A stretch of 64,000 nt of DNA, taken from Sporosarcina sp. FSL K6-3457. Its GTDB lineage: Bacteria > Bacillota > Bacilli > Bacillales_A > Planococcaceae. A program made the translations under genes and the position numbers. Shown piece by piece: positions 23,791 to 31,836 of this stretch (the stretch's first letter is position 1; the number at the start of each line of letters is the position of its first letter). The notes below the pieces were generated by a model that saw only the letters and a list, made by a program, of their open reading frames with translations, had not been told where the DNA came from and searched no databases. Location: assembly GCF_038007285.1 (NCBI RefSeq), contig NZ_JBBOWX010000001.1, forward strand, positions 248,001 to 312,000. Direction: 5' to 3'.

Positions 23791-24801
23791 TTATTTCAAG
23801 CCGTTCAAGAAATCAACGTTTGCTTTTGCTTCTGCATCAGGAATTGGTGCGAATCCTGTTTCGCCTGCGAAAGTATTGACGTTGTTCATCGCGTAGATCG
23901 CGTAGTCAAGTACTTGTGGCTTGGCTTTTGCATTATCCACATTCAGATAAGTGAAGACAGGGCGTGTGAAATCAGCATAGTCGCCATCCTCTGAAATTGT
24001 ATCAAGTGATGGTTCAATTGCACCGTTTCCGAAGTCTACATGTACTGCACCTAACTTATCTTGATTGTTGACGTAGTAACCAAATCCGAAGAATGCAATA
24101 CCATTTTTGTCTTCAGATACTAGGTTAACAAGTGTTGAGTAATCTTGTTGAAGGTTGACAGTGCTAACTAGGTCTTGCTTATCAAGAATACTTTCATAGA
24201 AGAACTCATATGTTCCATGGTTTTCATTTGGCCCCATTGCCTTAATGTCTTCAGCAGGCCAGTCTGGATTGATGTCAGACCACTTTACTACTCCACTATC
24301 GGCTTTAAAGATGCTGATAAGTTGTTCAGGTGTCATTTCTGTAGCCCAGTCATTGTCCTTGTTAATGACGAATGTTAAGCCGTCCAATGCTACTTTTAAC
24401 TCTTTCACTTCGATGCCAAGTGCATCTGCTTCAGCTTGTTCTTCATCTTTGATATTACGGGAAGCATCGTTAAAGTCTGTGCCGTTTTCAACTAAGAACT
24501 TTTTGAATCCAGCGCTTGTTCCTGCGCGGCTTACTTCAACAGATACATTTTCTTGTTCAGTTACCATATATTCTTCAGCGATTCTAGCCATTAACGGATA
24601 AACCGTTCCTGAACCATCAATCGTTACACTACCTTCTAAATCAGCTGCTTTACTATCATCTTCGTTATTGCCTTCGTTTTCAGTTGCTGGTGCTGGTGTT
24701 GTTGAATCTGTGTTGCCTTCATTTGAATCCGCCCCACATGCTGCGACGACTACAGCTAGTGCAGCCAGTACTAAAAACAGAAGATACTTTTTGAAATTCA
24801 T
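23791..24801 (-). CDS. pstS: Phosphate-binding lipoprotein PstS
   Basis: Extracytoplasmic phosphate receptor, 336 residues. The lipobox VVAAC places the lipidated cysteine at residue 22, followed by a Thr/Glu-rich linker. The binding fold is recognised by VTIDGSGTVYPLMARIAEEYM, SRAGTSAGFKKFLVENGTDFNDASR and GPNENHGTYEFFYESIL. The ATG follows GGGAGGA. It is the first gene of pstSCA and has its own Pho-type promoter upstream (24860-24913). The ATPase gene pstB is not in this operon but upstream as a separate unit. Confidence 0.95.
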   Translation of the reverse strand: MNFKKYLLFLVLAALAVVVAACGADSNEGNTDSTTPAPATENEGNNEDDSKAADLEGSVTIDGSGTVYPLMARIAEEYMVTEQENVSVEVSRAGTSAGFKKFLVENGTDFNDASRNIKDEEQAEADALGIEVKELKVALDGLTFVINKDNDWATEMTPEQLISIFKADSGVVKWSDINPDWPAEDIKAMGPNENHGTYEFFYESILDKQDLVSTVNLQQDYSTLVNLVSEDKNGIAFFGFGYYVNNQDKLGAVHVDFGNGAIEPSLDTISEDGDYADFTRPVFTYLNVDNAKAKPQVLDYAIYAMNNVNTFAGETGFAPIPDAEAKANVDFLNGLK

Positions 24802-24859
24802 TCTAATTGTCCTCCCTAAAACGGATCTTTTTTTTGAAAGATTTGCTCTTTCAAATGTT

Positions 24860-24913
24860 AGTATAAGCGTTGAATGTAAAGTGAGTATGATGAAAGTGTA
24901 AAGGTTTTGTAAA
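24860..24913 (-). promoter_or_regulatory. Pho-box promoter of pstSCA
   Basis: Read on the minus strand: TTTACA (24908-24913), TTTACA (24897-24902), ATCATA (24886-24891) and TTTACA (24875-24880), each exactly 11 bases apart, then nine bases and the -10 TATACT (24860-24865). Tandem TTWACA-type repeats at 11-bp spacing are the binding pattern of phosphorylated PhoP in Bacillus. No conventional -35 is needed at such promoters. Confidence 0.88.
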
Positions 24914-24945
24914 ACGAAATTTTGGTCTGACGTTTGGAAATGAAA

Positions 24946-24985
24946 AAGGTCAACTGAGGATAATCGCTTATCGTCAGATGACCTT
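24946..24985 (-). terminator. Terminator of pstB
   Basis: AAGGTCA (24946-24952) pairs with TGACCTT (24979-24985), with an inner hairpin GATAA-TCGC-TTATC. On the minus strand a T-run follows. It separates pstB from the pstS promoter. Confidence 0.82.
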
Positions 24986-25007
24986 ACTGAAAGATTGTAT
25001 TTTAATA

Positions 25008-25826
25008 TTAACCAAAACGTCCGTTAATATAATCATTTGTTAGTGGGTCAGTTGGATTGTTAAAAATGGTAGATGTTCGATCACATTCAACAATTTCTCC
25101 ATTGAGGAAAAAAGCAGTACGATCTGAGATTCTAGCAGCCTGCTGCATATTATGAGTAACGATGGCGATAGTGACATCGTTTTTAATGCTGTCGATCAGT
25201 TCTTCTACTTTATGGGTAGAAACGGGATCGAGTGCCGATGTTGGCTCGTCCATTAGAATGACTTCTGGATCAACCGCAAGACAGCGGGCAATACATAGGC
25301 GCTGTTGCTGGCCACCAGAAAGTCCATAGGCGCTTTTGTGTAGGCGATCTTTTACTTCATCCCACAAGGCAGCTTTGCGCAAGCTATCTTCGACAACCAT
25401 ATCAAGCATAGCTTTGTTGCGGATACCGTGAATTTTAGGGCCAAACGCTACATTTTCATAAATCGATTTTGGAAATGGGTTTGGCTTTTGGAATACCATA
25501 CCGACTTTGGAGCGTAATAATTCAACAGGCATCGCCTTGCCGAGAATATTATTACCTTGGAAGGTTAGGTTCCCAGAAATAGTGACGTCCGGTACGAGCT
25601 CGACCATTCGGTTTAGTGTTTTTAAATAAGTAGATTTACCACAGCCAGAAGGACCGATAATAGCTGTCACTTCTTTTTCGTTAATCGATAGATCAACATT
25701 TTTGAGTGCGTGAGAAGATCCGTACCAAAGGTTCAATCCATTTGTTTCGTAGACAGGTTTATTCCAATTTGCATTTTTCATAACTTGAAATTGTACATCC
25801 TTTTTACGCTCTAATTGTAAGGTCAT
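25008..25826 (-). CDS. pstB: Phosphate ABC transporter ATP-binding protein PstB
   Basis: ATPase of the phosphate importer, 272 residues. Walker A is GPSGCGKST, the Q-loop [28 protein letters not shown] is characteristic of PstB, the signature is [16 protein letters not shown] and Walker [14 protein letters not shown]. The ATG follows AAGGAGGA. Unusually, pstB lies upstream of pstS with its own Pho-type promoter and its own terminator; in B. subtilis the pstB genes end the pst operon. No phoU is seen in the window. Confidence 0.95.
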   Translation of the reverse strand: MTLQLERKKDVQFQVMKNANWNKPVYETNGLNLWYGSSHALKNVDLSINEKEVTAIIGPSGCGKSTYLKTLNRMVELVPDVTISGNLTFQGNNILGKAMPVELLRSKVGMVFQKPNPFPKSIYENVAFGPKIHGIRNKAMLDMVVEDSLRKAALWDEVKDRLHKSAYGLSGGQQQRLCIARCLAVDPEVILMDEPTSALDPVSTHKVEELIDSIKNDVTIAIVTHNMQQAARISDRTAFFLNGEIVECDRTSTIFNNPTDPLTNDYINGRFG

Positions 25827-25897
25827 GAGTATCCTCCTTATTAATGTTTGGAGCTATATTTAGTCGAATTATAATTGTCATCACCCTTGCTTTCTTT

Positions 25898-25951
25898 ATG
25901 ATAAACAAAGAGTGTTGAGAGAGTGTGAAGGGTATGTTAAGAGTTTGTAAA
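25898..25951 (-). promoter_or_regulatory. Pho-box promoter of pstB
   Basis: Read on the minus strand: TTTACA (25946-25951), TTAACA (25935-25940), TTCACA (25924-25929) and TCAACA (25913-25918), each 11 bases apart, then nine bases and the -10-like TATCAT (25898-25903). The geometry is identical to that of the pstS promoter. Confidence 0.85.
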
Positions 25952-25954
25952 TGA

Positions 25955-25986
25955 CAAATGGACCTCGTTGAAGAGAGGTCCATTTG
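25955..25986 (-). terminator. Terminator of ytoQ
   Basis: Perfect 12-bp arms, CAAATGGACCTC (25955-25966) and GAGGTCCATTTG (25975-25986), with an eight-base loop; outer ATGAC/GTCAT pairing extends it. It lies between the ytoQ stop and the pstB Pho boxes. Confidence 0.85.
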
Positions 25987-25989
25987 ATG

Positions 25990-26430
25990 TCATTCAAAAA
26001 TATAATGTAATGCCTTCACGGCTTGGTCGACGGTTTCGACAGTGACGTGGGCTTTACGGGATAGTTCTTTGAGTGCGTGGTGATGCGCTTCGTTGCGAAT
26101 TAGGATGAGTGGCTTGCCAAATGCAACGGCAGCGCTGGCATCCATTGCGGTGTTCCATTGTTTGTATTTCTCCCCGAAAAGAGCAATGACGACATCGGCT
26201 TTCTTCATTAAAAGCTCGGTACGCAAATTATTGAAGCTGGACGCCGCGACATCTTTGAAAATAGCGCTCGGCTGCTTGCCTAAAATTTCTTCTCCGATGT
26301 TGTCGGAACGGTCATGGTCTTCCATTGGCCCTACGAAGTCGATGGGCAAGTCCAGTGCTGCAACTTTCAGTTTGACTTCCTCACGCCATGAACTGTGGAT
26401 TTCTCCAGCTAGGTAAACGGTTAATCGCAT
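25990..26430 (-). CDS. ytoQ: YtoQ-family protein (nucleoside 2-deoxyribosyltransferase-like fold)
   Basis: A 146-residue soluble protein of the YtoQ family, whose biochemical role is not established. The text RLTVYLAGEIHSSWREEVK at the start, GPMEDHDRSDNIGEEILG in the middle and KADVVIALFGEKYKQWNTAMDASAAVAFGKPLILI later fits the nucleoside deoxyribosyltransferase-like fold (the second segment carries the typical D-V-V-I-A motif). The ATG at 26430 follows AGAAGGAGGGA; a longer in-frame opening is excluded by that SD. It may be cotranscribed with the upstream phosphatase gene on the minus strand, with a duplicated leader sequence between them. Confidence 0.85.
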   Translation of the reverse strand: MRLTVYLAGEIHSSWREEVKLKVAALDLPIDFVGPMEDHDRSDNIGEEILGKQPSAIFKDVAASSFNNLRTELLMKKADVVIALFGEKYKQWNTAMDASAAVAFGKPLILIRNEAHHHALKELSRKAHVTVETVDQAVKALHYIFE

Positions 26431-26440
26431 AACAAAATCC

Positions 26441-26489
26441 CTCCTTCTACTAGCTTTCATTGTAGCAGAATATTGTCTGAAAGTTTACA
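26441..26489. repeat. 49-base leader repeat, copy A (ytoQ leader)
   Basis: Read on the minus strand this is the leader of ytoQ, containing CTTTCA...TGAAAG as a weak hairpin and the SD AGAAGGAG. Forty-four of 49 positions match copy B at 33895-33943 (counted by eye). On the minus strand the match continues past the SD to the codon after the start. Confidence 0.7.
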
Positions 26490-26490
26490 T

Positions 26491-28056
26491 CTAGTAAATC
26501 ACTTTCCAATTATGATTACACGTCGCCTCGATTACCGGGTGTTGCTGGAAGTAGTCGGCAATAATCTCCGTCATATCTGTTTGAATATCCTTTATAGTAG
26601 GGCAGTTTTTAAACATATCAAAGTTACCAGCCCCTGTTGCACGGTAACTGTTCATCACGACGTCAAACTCTGCATCTAAATCGAGTCGTTCACCTTTTCT
26701 CGTTAATGTCGTTACACGTCCGCCTACTGGCATTGAAATATTAAATGTGTATTCGATGCCTGCCCACATATCGTAGTTATAGGGTTGTGCCTTCGGATAC
26801 TTAAAACTCGGCGATACGGCGAGCCGTCCGTTCTCGATTGTAAAGTATGATGCACATTGTTCAAGTGCCTGCAAAATATCATTGCCGCTCAGTCTAAGCA
26901 CTTTTAACGTATTGGGATAAATATAGTTCGTCACAATATCGCGCATTGTCACTTCATTTGGCAGTCCACCCTCCTCATCATGAAAGAGTGAGGTAGCCGA
27001 TATAGAAGCGCCTGATACGGCCATTTGAATTTTATTGATAAATTCGACATAGGCATGTCCATGAACACGGGCATCGAATGCATTTTTTAAACGAATATCA
27101 CCTTTTACAGTTCCGATTGCTTCATCTAACCACTTTTCTGTTCGTTGGTAGATAGGAGTATTCAATTGAGCGATTGCCGCATCAACAGGTGTTTCTTCTC
27201 CTAGATAAATTAAGAAAGGCTCATGGGTAACAGCTATAATATTATCCTTGTCATCTACCTCGACTGTAAGTTCAATAGAAGCTAGACAAATCCCCTTTGT
27301 ACCTGGCTGAACAACGGATTTGTCAAATAGCTTTGTCGCAATTTCTCTATGCTGATGCCCAGAAATAAAAATATCGATGCCTTCAATTTCCTTACAAATC
27401 TGGTATCCCTGATTCTCCCCTGTATCTGCCTCTACTAATTCTCCTGTTGCTAAATCTCGTTCAAATCCACCATGATAGGCAACAATCAGGACATCGACTT
27501 TTTCGTGCTCATGAATATAAGCTGTCCATTGACGTGTTGCCTCGAAGGCATCCTGAAAATGAATACCTTCGATATGCTTGGCCTCCTCCCAGATGGGTAC
27601 AAAGTGTGTTGTCATGCCTAAAATAGCCAAGCGAATCCCTTCAATTTCTTTGATAATATACGGTTTTGTAAAGACTTTTCCATGCTCATTTTGGATATTT
27701 GCTGCAAGCCATGGAAATTGAGATTGTTGAATTGCCTCCTGTAATGCTTCCTTGCCGTAATTGAATTCATGATTGCCAAAAATGAGCGCGTCATACTCCA
27801 ATGCATTAGCTGCTTCAATCATCGCGTTTTGCTCTTTTTTTTCATATTTCTGCTGATAGTACGTCATCGGGCTACCTTGAATAAAGTCCCCATTATCGAT
27901 TAAAATCGTTGGTGCTTGCAATCGCTTTTCTTTAATAATCGTAGAGACTTTCGCTAAGCCAAGTGCCTCATTTGTATGATGTGCAAATCTTGTTGGCATC
28001 ACATATCCGTGAATATCACTAGTCGCCAAAATTTGGATTTTCTTTTTATTCATCAT
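26491..28056 (-). CDS. 5'-nucleotidase/2',3'-cyclic phosphodiesterase-type metallophosphatase (YunD-like)
   Basis: A 521-residue two-domain metallophosphatase. The N-terminal calcineurin-like domain has all metal motifs: SDIHG, NGDFIQG, FGNHEFNYG, YHGG and SGHQHRE. The C-terminal 5'-nucleotidase domain contains GSGNDILQALEQCASYF-like text (RLSGNDILQALEQCA) and RATGAGNFDMF. There is no signal peptide, so it appears cytoplasmic like B. subtilis YunD, though longer. SD GAGGAGG precedes the ATG pair at 28056/28053. It is divergent from the phosphonate operon. No Pho box is seen on its side. Substrate (nucleotides, UDP-sugars or cyclic nucleotides) cannot be told. Confidence 0.88.
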   Translation of the reverse strand: MMNKKKIQILATSDIHGYVMPTRFAHHTNEALGLAKVSTIIKEKRLQAPTILIDNGDFIQGSPMTYYQQKYEKKEQNAMIEAANALEYDALIFGNHEFNYGKEALQEAIQQSQFPWLAANIQNEHGKVFTKPYIIKEIEGIRLAILGMTTHFVPIWEEAKHIEGIHFQDAFEATRQWTAYIHEHEKVDVLIVAYHGGFERDLATGELVEADTGENQGYQICKEIEGIDIFISGHQHREIATKLFDKSVVQPGTKGICLASIELTVEVDDKDNIIAVTHEPFLIYLGEETPVDAAIAQLNTPIYQRTEKWLDEAIGTVKGDIRLKNAFDARVHGHAYVEFINKIQMAVSGASISATSLFHDEEGGLPNEVTMRDIVTNYIYPNTLKVLRLSGNDILQALEQCASYFTIENGRLAVSPSFKYPKAQPYNYDMWAGIEYTFNISMPVGGRVTTLTRKGERLDLDAEFDVVMNSYRATGAGNFDMFKNCPTIKDIQTDMTEIIADYFQQHPVIEATCNHNWKVIY

Positions 28057-28131
28057 GGCTACCTCCTCATATTAAACTTTCCTTCTATTATACTAAGGTG
28101 ACTTTATCAAAATGAAGAAGAAAAAGGATAA

Positions 28132-28163
28132 TTTACACAACCTTAACAGTGGGTTAATATAAT
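28132..28163 (+). promoter_or_regulatory. Pho-box promoter of the phnDCEE operon
   Basis: TTTACA (28132-28137) and TTAACA (28143-28148) are 11 bases apart; nine bases later comes a consensus TATAAT (28158-28163). This repeats the nine-base box-to--10 distance of the pstS and pstB promoters, with two boxes in place of four. Confidence 0.78.
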
Positions 28164-28220
28164 GACCGACTTACTAGTTTACAATGGACAGGCAAGGCAC
28201 ATTAGAGGAGGTTTATTGAT

Positions 28221-29312
28221 ATGAAGAAGATTGTCCTACTTGCAATGACTTTATTACTCTCAGTTGTTTTACTTGCTTGTGGAGAGGATACCCCTGAGAC
28301 AACAGCAGAAAAAACGGCAGAAACAACACCGGAAACAAATACTGAACAGGGAACTACCGAAACGAACAAAAAGATTGAAAAGCTCTCAATTGGCTTCGTT
28401 CCTTCACGTAATCCAGATGAAATTATTACGGCGACTGAGCCACTTAAGGAGTTACTAAAGGAAGAGCTTGCAGGTCTCGGCTATGATATCGAAAACGTCG
28501 AAATCACAGTAGGTACGAACTATGAAGCTGTCGGGGAAGCCTTATCAGCTGGTACAACAGATATTGGTTTAATTCCCGGGGGTACTTATGTCCTCTATGA
28601 TGACAGTGCAGAGGTTATTTTAACAGCAACTAGATCTGGCTTAAGCAATAATTCTGATGATCCAGTTGACTGGAATAAAAACGAACCTACGGAGGCAGCG
28701 ACAGAACAAACAACTTCTTACCGTGCTATTTTAGTTGCTGGACCATCTGAAAAAGGGAAGGCGTTAGCTCAGAAGGTTAATAGTGGTGAGTCGCTTACTT
28801 TTGAGGATGTCAACGATGCAAATTGGAACGTTATGTCTTCTTCTTCACCAGCAGGTTATATCTATCCTGCACTTTGGTTAAACGAAAAATACGGTAAAAC
28901 GATTCCTGAATTATCAAATGTTGTCCAAGCGGATTCTTATGGTAGTGCATTTGCACGTCTTGCTGCGGGGCAAACCGACTTATTAGTTACATATGCAGAT
29001 GCACGTCGTGACTATGAGGATAGCTGGACAACCGAATTTGGCCGTTCGGCTTCAATTTGGGAGGAAACAGACTTAATCGGTGTTATGCCTGCTATTTATA
29101 ATGACACAATTAGTGTTAGCAAAAACTCCAAAGTGATTGATGATGATTTAAAGACAGCTCTAAAAAAAGCCTTTATTACTATTGGTCAGTCCACTGAAGG
29201 TAAAGAGGTCATTGCAATTTATAGCCACGAAGGCTACCAAGAAGCAAAGGACTCTGATTACGACGCGGAACGTAAAGCACAAAAACTAGTCCAAGAAATT
29301 AGCTCGAACTAA
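28221..29312 (+). CDS. phnD: Phosphate/phosphonate-type ABC binding lipoprotein PhnD
   Basis: A 363-residue lipoprotein receptor. The lipobox LLAC puts the anchor at Cys20, followed by a long Thr/Glu-rich linker. The PhnD fold is recognised by LSIGFVPSRNPDEIITATEPLKELL, ITVGTNYEAVGEALSAGTTDIGLIPGGTYVL and SSSPAGYIYPALWLNEKYG. SD AGAGGAGG precedes the ATG. It is the first gene of phnD-phnC-phnE-phnE under a Pho-box promoter. A strong hairpin directly after it may reduce read-through into the transporter genes. Whether it binds phosphonate, phosphite or phosphate esters is open. Confidence 0.93.
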   Translation: MKKIVLLAMTLLLSVVLLACGEDTPETTAEKTAETTPETNTEQGTTETNKKIEKLSIGFVPSRNPDEIITATEPLKELLKEELAGLGYDIENVEITVGTNYEAVGEALSAGTTDIGLIPGGTYVLYDDSAEVILTATRSGLSNNSDDPVDWNKNEPTEAATEQTTSYRAILVAGPSEKGKALAQKVNSGESLTFEDVNDANWNVMSSSSPAGYIYPALWLNEKYGKTIPELSNVVQADSYGSAFARLAAGQTDLLVTYADARRDYEDSWTTEFGRSASIWEETDLIGVMPAIYNDTISVSKNSKVIDDDLKTALKKAFITIGQSTEGKEVIAIYSHEGYQEAKDSDYDAERKAQKLVQEISSN

Positions 29313-29322
29313 ATAGAAATAG

Positions 29323-29358
29323 AAAAATGAGAACATGATGCTAATGTTCTCATTTTTT
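29323..29358 (+). terminator. Terminator or attenuator between phnD and phnC
   Basis: Perfect 14-bp arms, AAAAATGAGAACAT (29323-29336) and ATGTTCTCATTTTT (29344-29357), ending in a T-run. It sits inside an operon, so partial termination would favour the binding protein over the transporter subunits. Confidence 0.88.
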
Positions 29359-29378
29359 AAAACGATGGGAGCCTCCAG

Positions 29379-30161
29379 ATGATTACATTTAAAAACGTTC
29401 ATAAACAATATCCAAATGGTTTTATAGCATTAAACGATATTAACTTACAAATTGAACAGGGAGAATATGTTGCTGTCATCGGTCTATCTGGAGCGGGTAA
29501 ATCGACATTACTTCGCTGTGTTAACCGCATGCACGATATTACAGACGGCTCGCTCCAAGTAAACGGTGTAGACGTACATAAGCTTAAAGGAAGTGGTATT
29601 CGCAAGTTACGCCGAAATATTGGGATGATCTTTCAGTCTTTTAATCTTGTCACACGTGTAACTGTTCTAAAAAATGTCCTCGTATCATTTGTGCCGGAAA
29701 TGTCTTTTTGGCGTAAAGTTTTGGGGATATTTACAAAAGAGCAAAAGCGAATTGCGCTAACAGCATTAGACCAACTTGGTATTTTGGACAAAGCCTTCGT
29801 GCGAGTGGACCAGTTATCTGGCGGGCAGCAGCAGCGTGTCGCACTAGCACGGACACTTGCGCAGAAGCCAGCCATAATATTAGCGGACGAGCCAGTAGCC
29901 TCTCTTGACCCGGTTACAGCGAAGCGAGTTATGGAGGATTTCCAACGTATTAATCGTGATTTAAATATGACTATTATTATGAATATCCACCATGTAGAGC
30001 TAGCACTTGCATACGCAACACGCATTATTGGTATACGCGGTGGTGCAATCGTCTTTGATGGAGATGTAACAGATGTAGATGAACAGGTGCTTGCTTTAAT
30101 ATACAGCGGTCAAGAACAAGAGAAGGAGCAAGAAGTATATGCGAATGAATCCTTTGCCTGA
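29379..30161 (+). CDS. phnC: Phosphonate-type ABC transporter ATP-binding protein PhnC
   Basis: ATPase of 260 residues. Walker A GLSGAGKST, a long PhnC-type insertion (FVPEMSFWRKVLGIFTKEQKRIALTAL), signature [16 protein letters not shown], Walker B IILADEPVASLDP and NIHHVELALAYATRIIGIRGG are present. The ATG at 29379 has GGGAG about nine bases upstream. The 3' end overlaps the first phnE by 23 bases, which indicates translational coupling. Confidence 0.94.
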   Translation: MITFKNVHKQYPNGFIALNDINLQIEQGEYVAVIGLSGAGKSTLLRCVNRMHDITDGSLQVNGVDVHKLKGSGIRKLRRNIGMIFQSFNLVTRVTVLKNVLVSFVPEMSFWRKVLGIFTKEQKRIALTALDQLGILDKAFVRVDQLSGGQQQRVALARTLAQKPAIILADEPVASLDPVTAKRVMEDFQRINRDLNMTIIMNIHHVELALAYATRIIGIRGGAIVFDGDVTDVDEQVLALIYSGQEQEKEQEVYANESFA

Positions 30162-30954
30162 GAGCAAAATCACTCTTTCTGATGGTAAGGAAGTAATTGT
30201 GAAACGTTCAAACACGCCACTGCTCTTGCTTGGTGTTCTTATCCTCACCTATCTGTCTATTCGGCTAACAGGGTTTAGCTTATCGGTTATTTTCGAACGA
30301 ATCCATCAATTTTTCATCATTTTGCAGGATATGATACCACCAAATTGGAGCTACTCTTCAAAGCTATGGAAACCATTATTTGATACGATCAAAATGTCGC
30401 TGCTCGGCTCAATCCTAGGGGCAATTTGCGCCCTTCCACTAGCCATACTTGCAGCATCAAATATTATAAAAAATCGTTTTCTCACAGTGACTAGTAAACT
30501 CATTTTAAGTTTATTACGCACATTGCCAACCTTAATCGTCGCACTCATTGCTACGTTTATCTTCGGACTTGGCACGATGGCAGGAACAGTGGCAATCTTT
30601 CTATTTACGATTGCCTATGTAGGGAAGCTACTCTATGAGCAAATCGAAAATGCTGATATGGGTGCCTTTGAAGCAATGCACTCGATGGGGCTCTCTACTA
30701 TCCAATCATTTCGATATGCAATTTTTCCACAAATATTACCGAACTACTTATCCACTGCGCTCTTCTGTTTTGAAGGGAATGTTCGCTATGCATCAATTTT
30801 GGGCTATGTCGGTGCGGGTGGGATTGGCTTACTATTAAATGAAAGCCTCGGCTGGCGCAGCTATGCCAATGTCGGTATCATTTTACTACTCTTAGCATGT
30901 ACTGTTTTTATCATTGAGATAATTAGTGAACATTTTAGAAAGAAATTACTGTAG
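30139..30954 (+). CDS. phnE: Phosphonate-type ABC transporter permease PhnE (first copy)
   Basis: A 271-residue membrane permease with about six hydrophobic spans. It has the PhnE region LLRTLPTLIVALIATFIFGLGTMAGTVAIF and the permease loop GAFEAMHSMGLSTIQSFRYAIFPQILPNYLSTALFCFEGNVRYASILGYVGAGGIGLLL. It begins inside the end of phnC, with AAGGAG at 30122-30127 as SD. The second, related permease follows directly, so the two probably form a heterodimer. Confidence 0.93.
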   Translation: MRMNPLPESKITLSDGKEVIVKRSNTPLLLLGVLILTYLSIRLTGFSLSVIFERIHQFFIILQDMIPPNWSYSSKLWKPLFDTIKMSLLGSILGAICALPLAILAASNIIKNRFLTVTSKLILSLLRTLPTLIVALIATFIFGLGTMAGTVAIFLFTIAYVGKLLYEQIENADMGAFEAMHSMGLSTIQSFRYAIFPQILPNYLSTALFCFEGNVRYASILGYVGAGGIGLLLNESLGWRSYANVGIILLLLACTVFIIEIISEHFRKKLL

Positions 30955-30965
30955 AGGTGATGCCT

Positions 30966-31772
30966 ATGAATGCGATTGAAAAACAAATCCAGATGCAACC
31001 TACTTACCATCTAACAAATATTTTTACAGGACTTGTAATCATCATCCTTCTGATTTGGTCCGTATCTGCGTTTAGTTTAAACAATCTAACTGAAAACGGT
31101 CTGACGATTGCGAAAAATATTTTACTTGGATTAGCCAAGCCGGATTGGCAGTTACTGATGAATGTTACTACGGGTGGCGTGCCCTACTTATTAGTAGAAA
31201 CGATGGCCATTGCCTTTTTAGGAACGATTATTGGAGCGATTTTGGCGATTCCTCTCGCCTTCCTGTCAGCCTCAAATATAGTGCCAAAACCACTTGCGTT
31301 TGTCGTACGATTACTGTTAATTTTTGTTCGCACAATTCCAGCGATTGTATACGGTCTGATGTTTATTCGTGTAACAGGACCTGGTCCGTTTGCGGGGGTA
31401 CTTACAATGTCACTCACGTCGATAGGGATGCTTTCGAAGTTGTATGTAGATGTCATTGAAGATTTAGATATGAAAGTATTAGAATCGATGGAATCCATTG
31501 GCTGTACAACGTTAGAAAAGATTCGCTTTGGTATATTACCACAGCTCTCGGCTATGTTTTTGTCGATTGTTATTTATCGTTTTGATATGAACTTACGTGA
31601 TGCTACTGTGCTTGGCTTAGTAGGAGCCGGTGGAATTGGTGCACCACTCATATTCGCTATGAATGCTTATAAATGGTCTGAGGTTGGTTCCATTTTACTA
31701 GGGCTTATTGTACTCATTTTAATGATTGAATATATATCGAACAAAATTCGTACAAAACTTGTAAGGGGGTGA
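30966..31772 (+). CDS. phnE: Phosphonate-type ABC transporter permease PhnE (second copy)
   Basis: A 268-residue permease related to its upstream neighbour. It contains LLLIFVRTIPAIVYGLMFIRVTGPGPFAGVLTM and MESIGCTTLEKIRFGILPQLSAMFLSIVIYRFDMNLRDATVLGLVGAGGIGAPL. In-frame GTG (30957) and ATG (30960) precede the chosen ATG at 30966, which best fits the GAGGTGAT SD. The next gene starts about 65 bases on with no terminator in between, so the secreted protein there may be in the same transcript. Confidence 0.92.
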   Translation: MNAIEKQIQMQPTYHLTNIFTGLVIIILLIWSVSAFSLNNLTENGLTIAKNILLGLAKPDWQLLMNVTTGGVPYLLVETMAIAFLGTIIGAILAIPLAFLSASNIVPKPLAFVVRLLLIFVRTIPAIVYGLMFIRVTGPGPFAGVLTMSLTSIGMLSKLYVDVIEDLDMKVLESMESIGCTTLEKIRFGILPQLSAMFLSIVIYRFDMNLRDATVLGLVGAGGIGAPLIFAMNAYKWSEVGSILLGLIVLILMIEYISNKIRTKLVRG

Positions 31773-31836
31773 TTGTAGAAAAACTTGCCTTGTCTCTGTC
31801 CCTTCGCCAGCGGAAAAAATGATTTGGAGGAAACCA

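Noticed and set aside
28057..28131. Pho box for the divergent 5'-nucleotidase gene
   Set aside because: On the minus strand only a TATAAT is seen, with no 11-bp-phased TTWACA repeats.
29633..30025. A 130-codon minus-strand frame inside phnC
   Set aside because: It is antisense to the conserved ABC ATPase motifs and has no independent signals.
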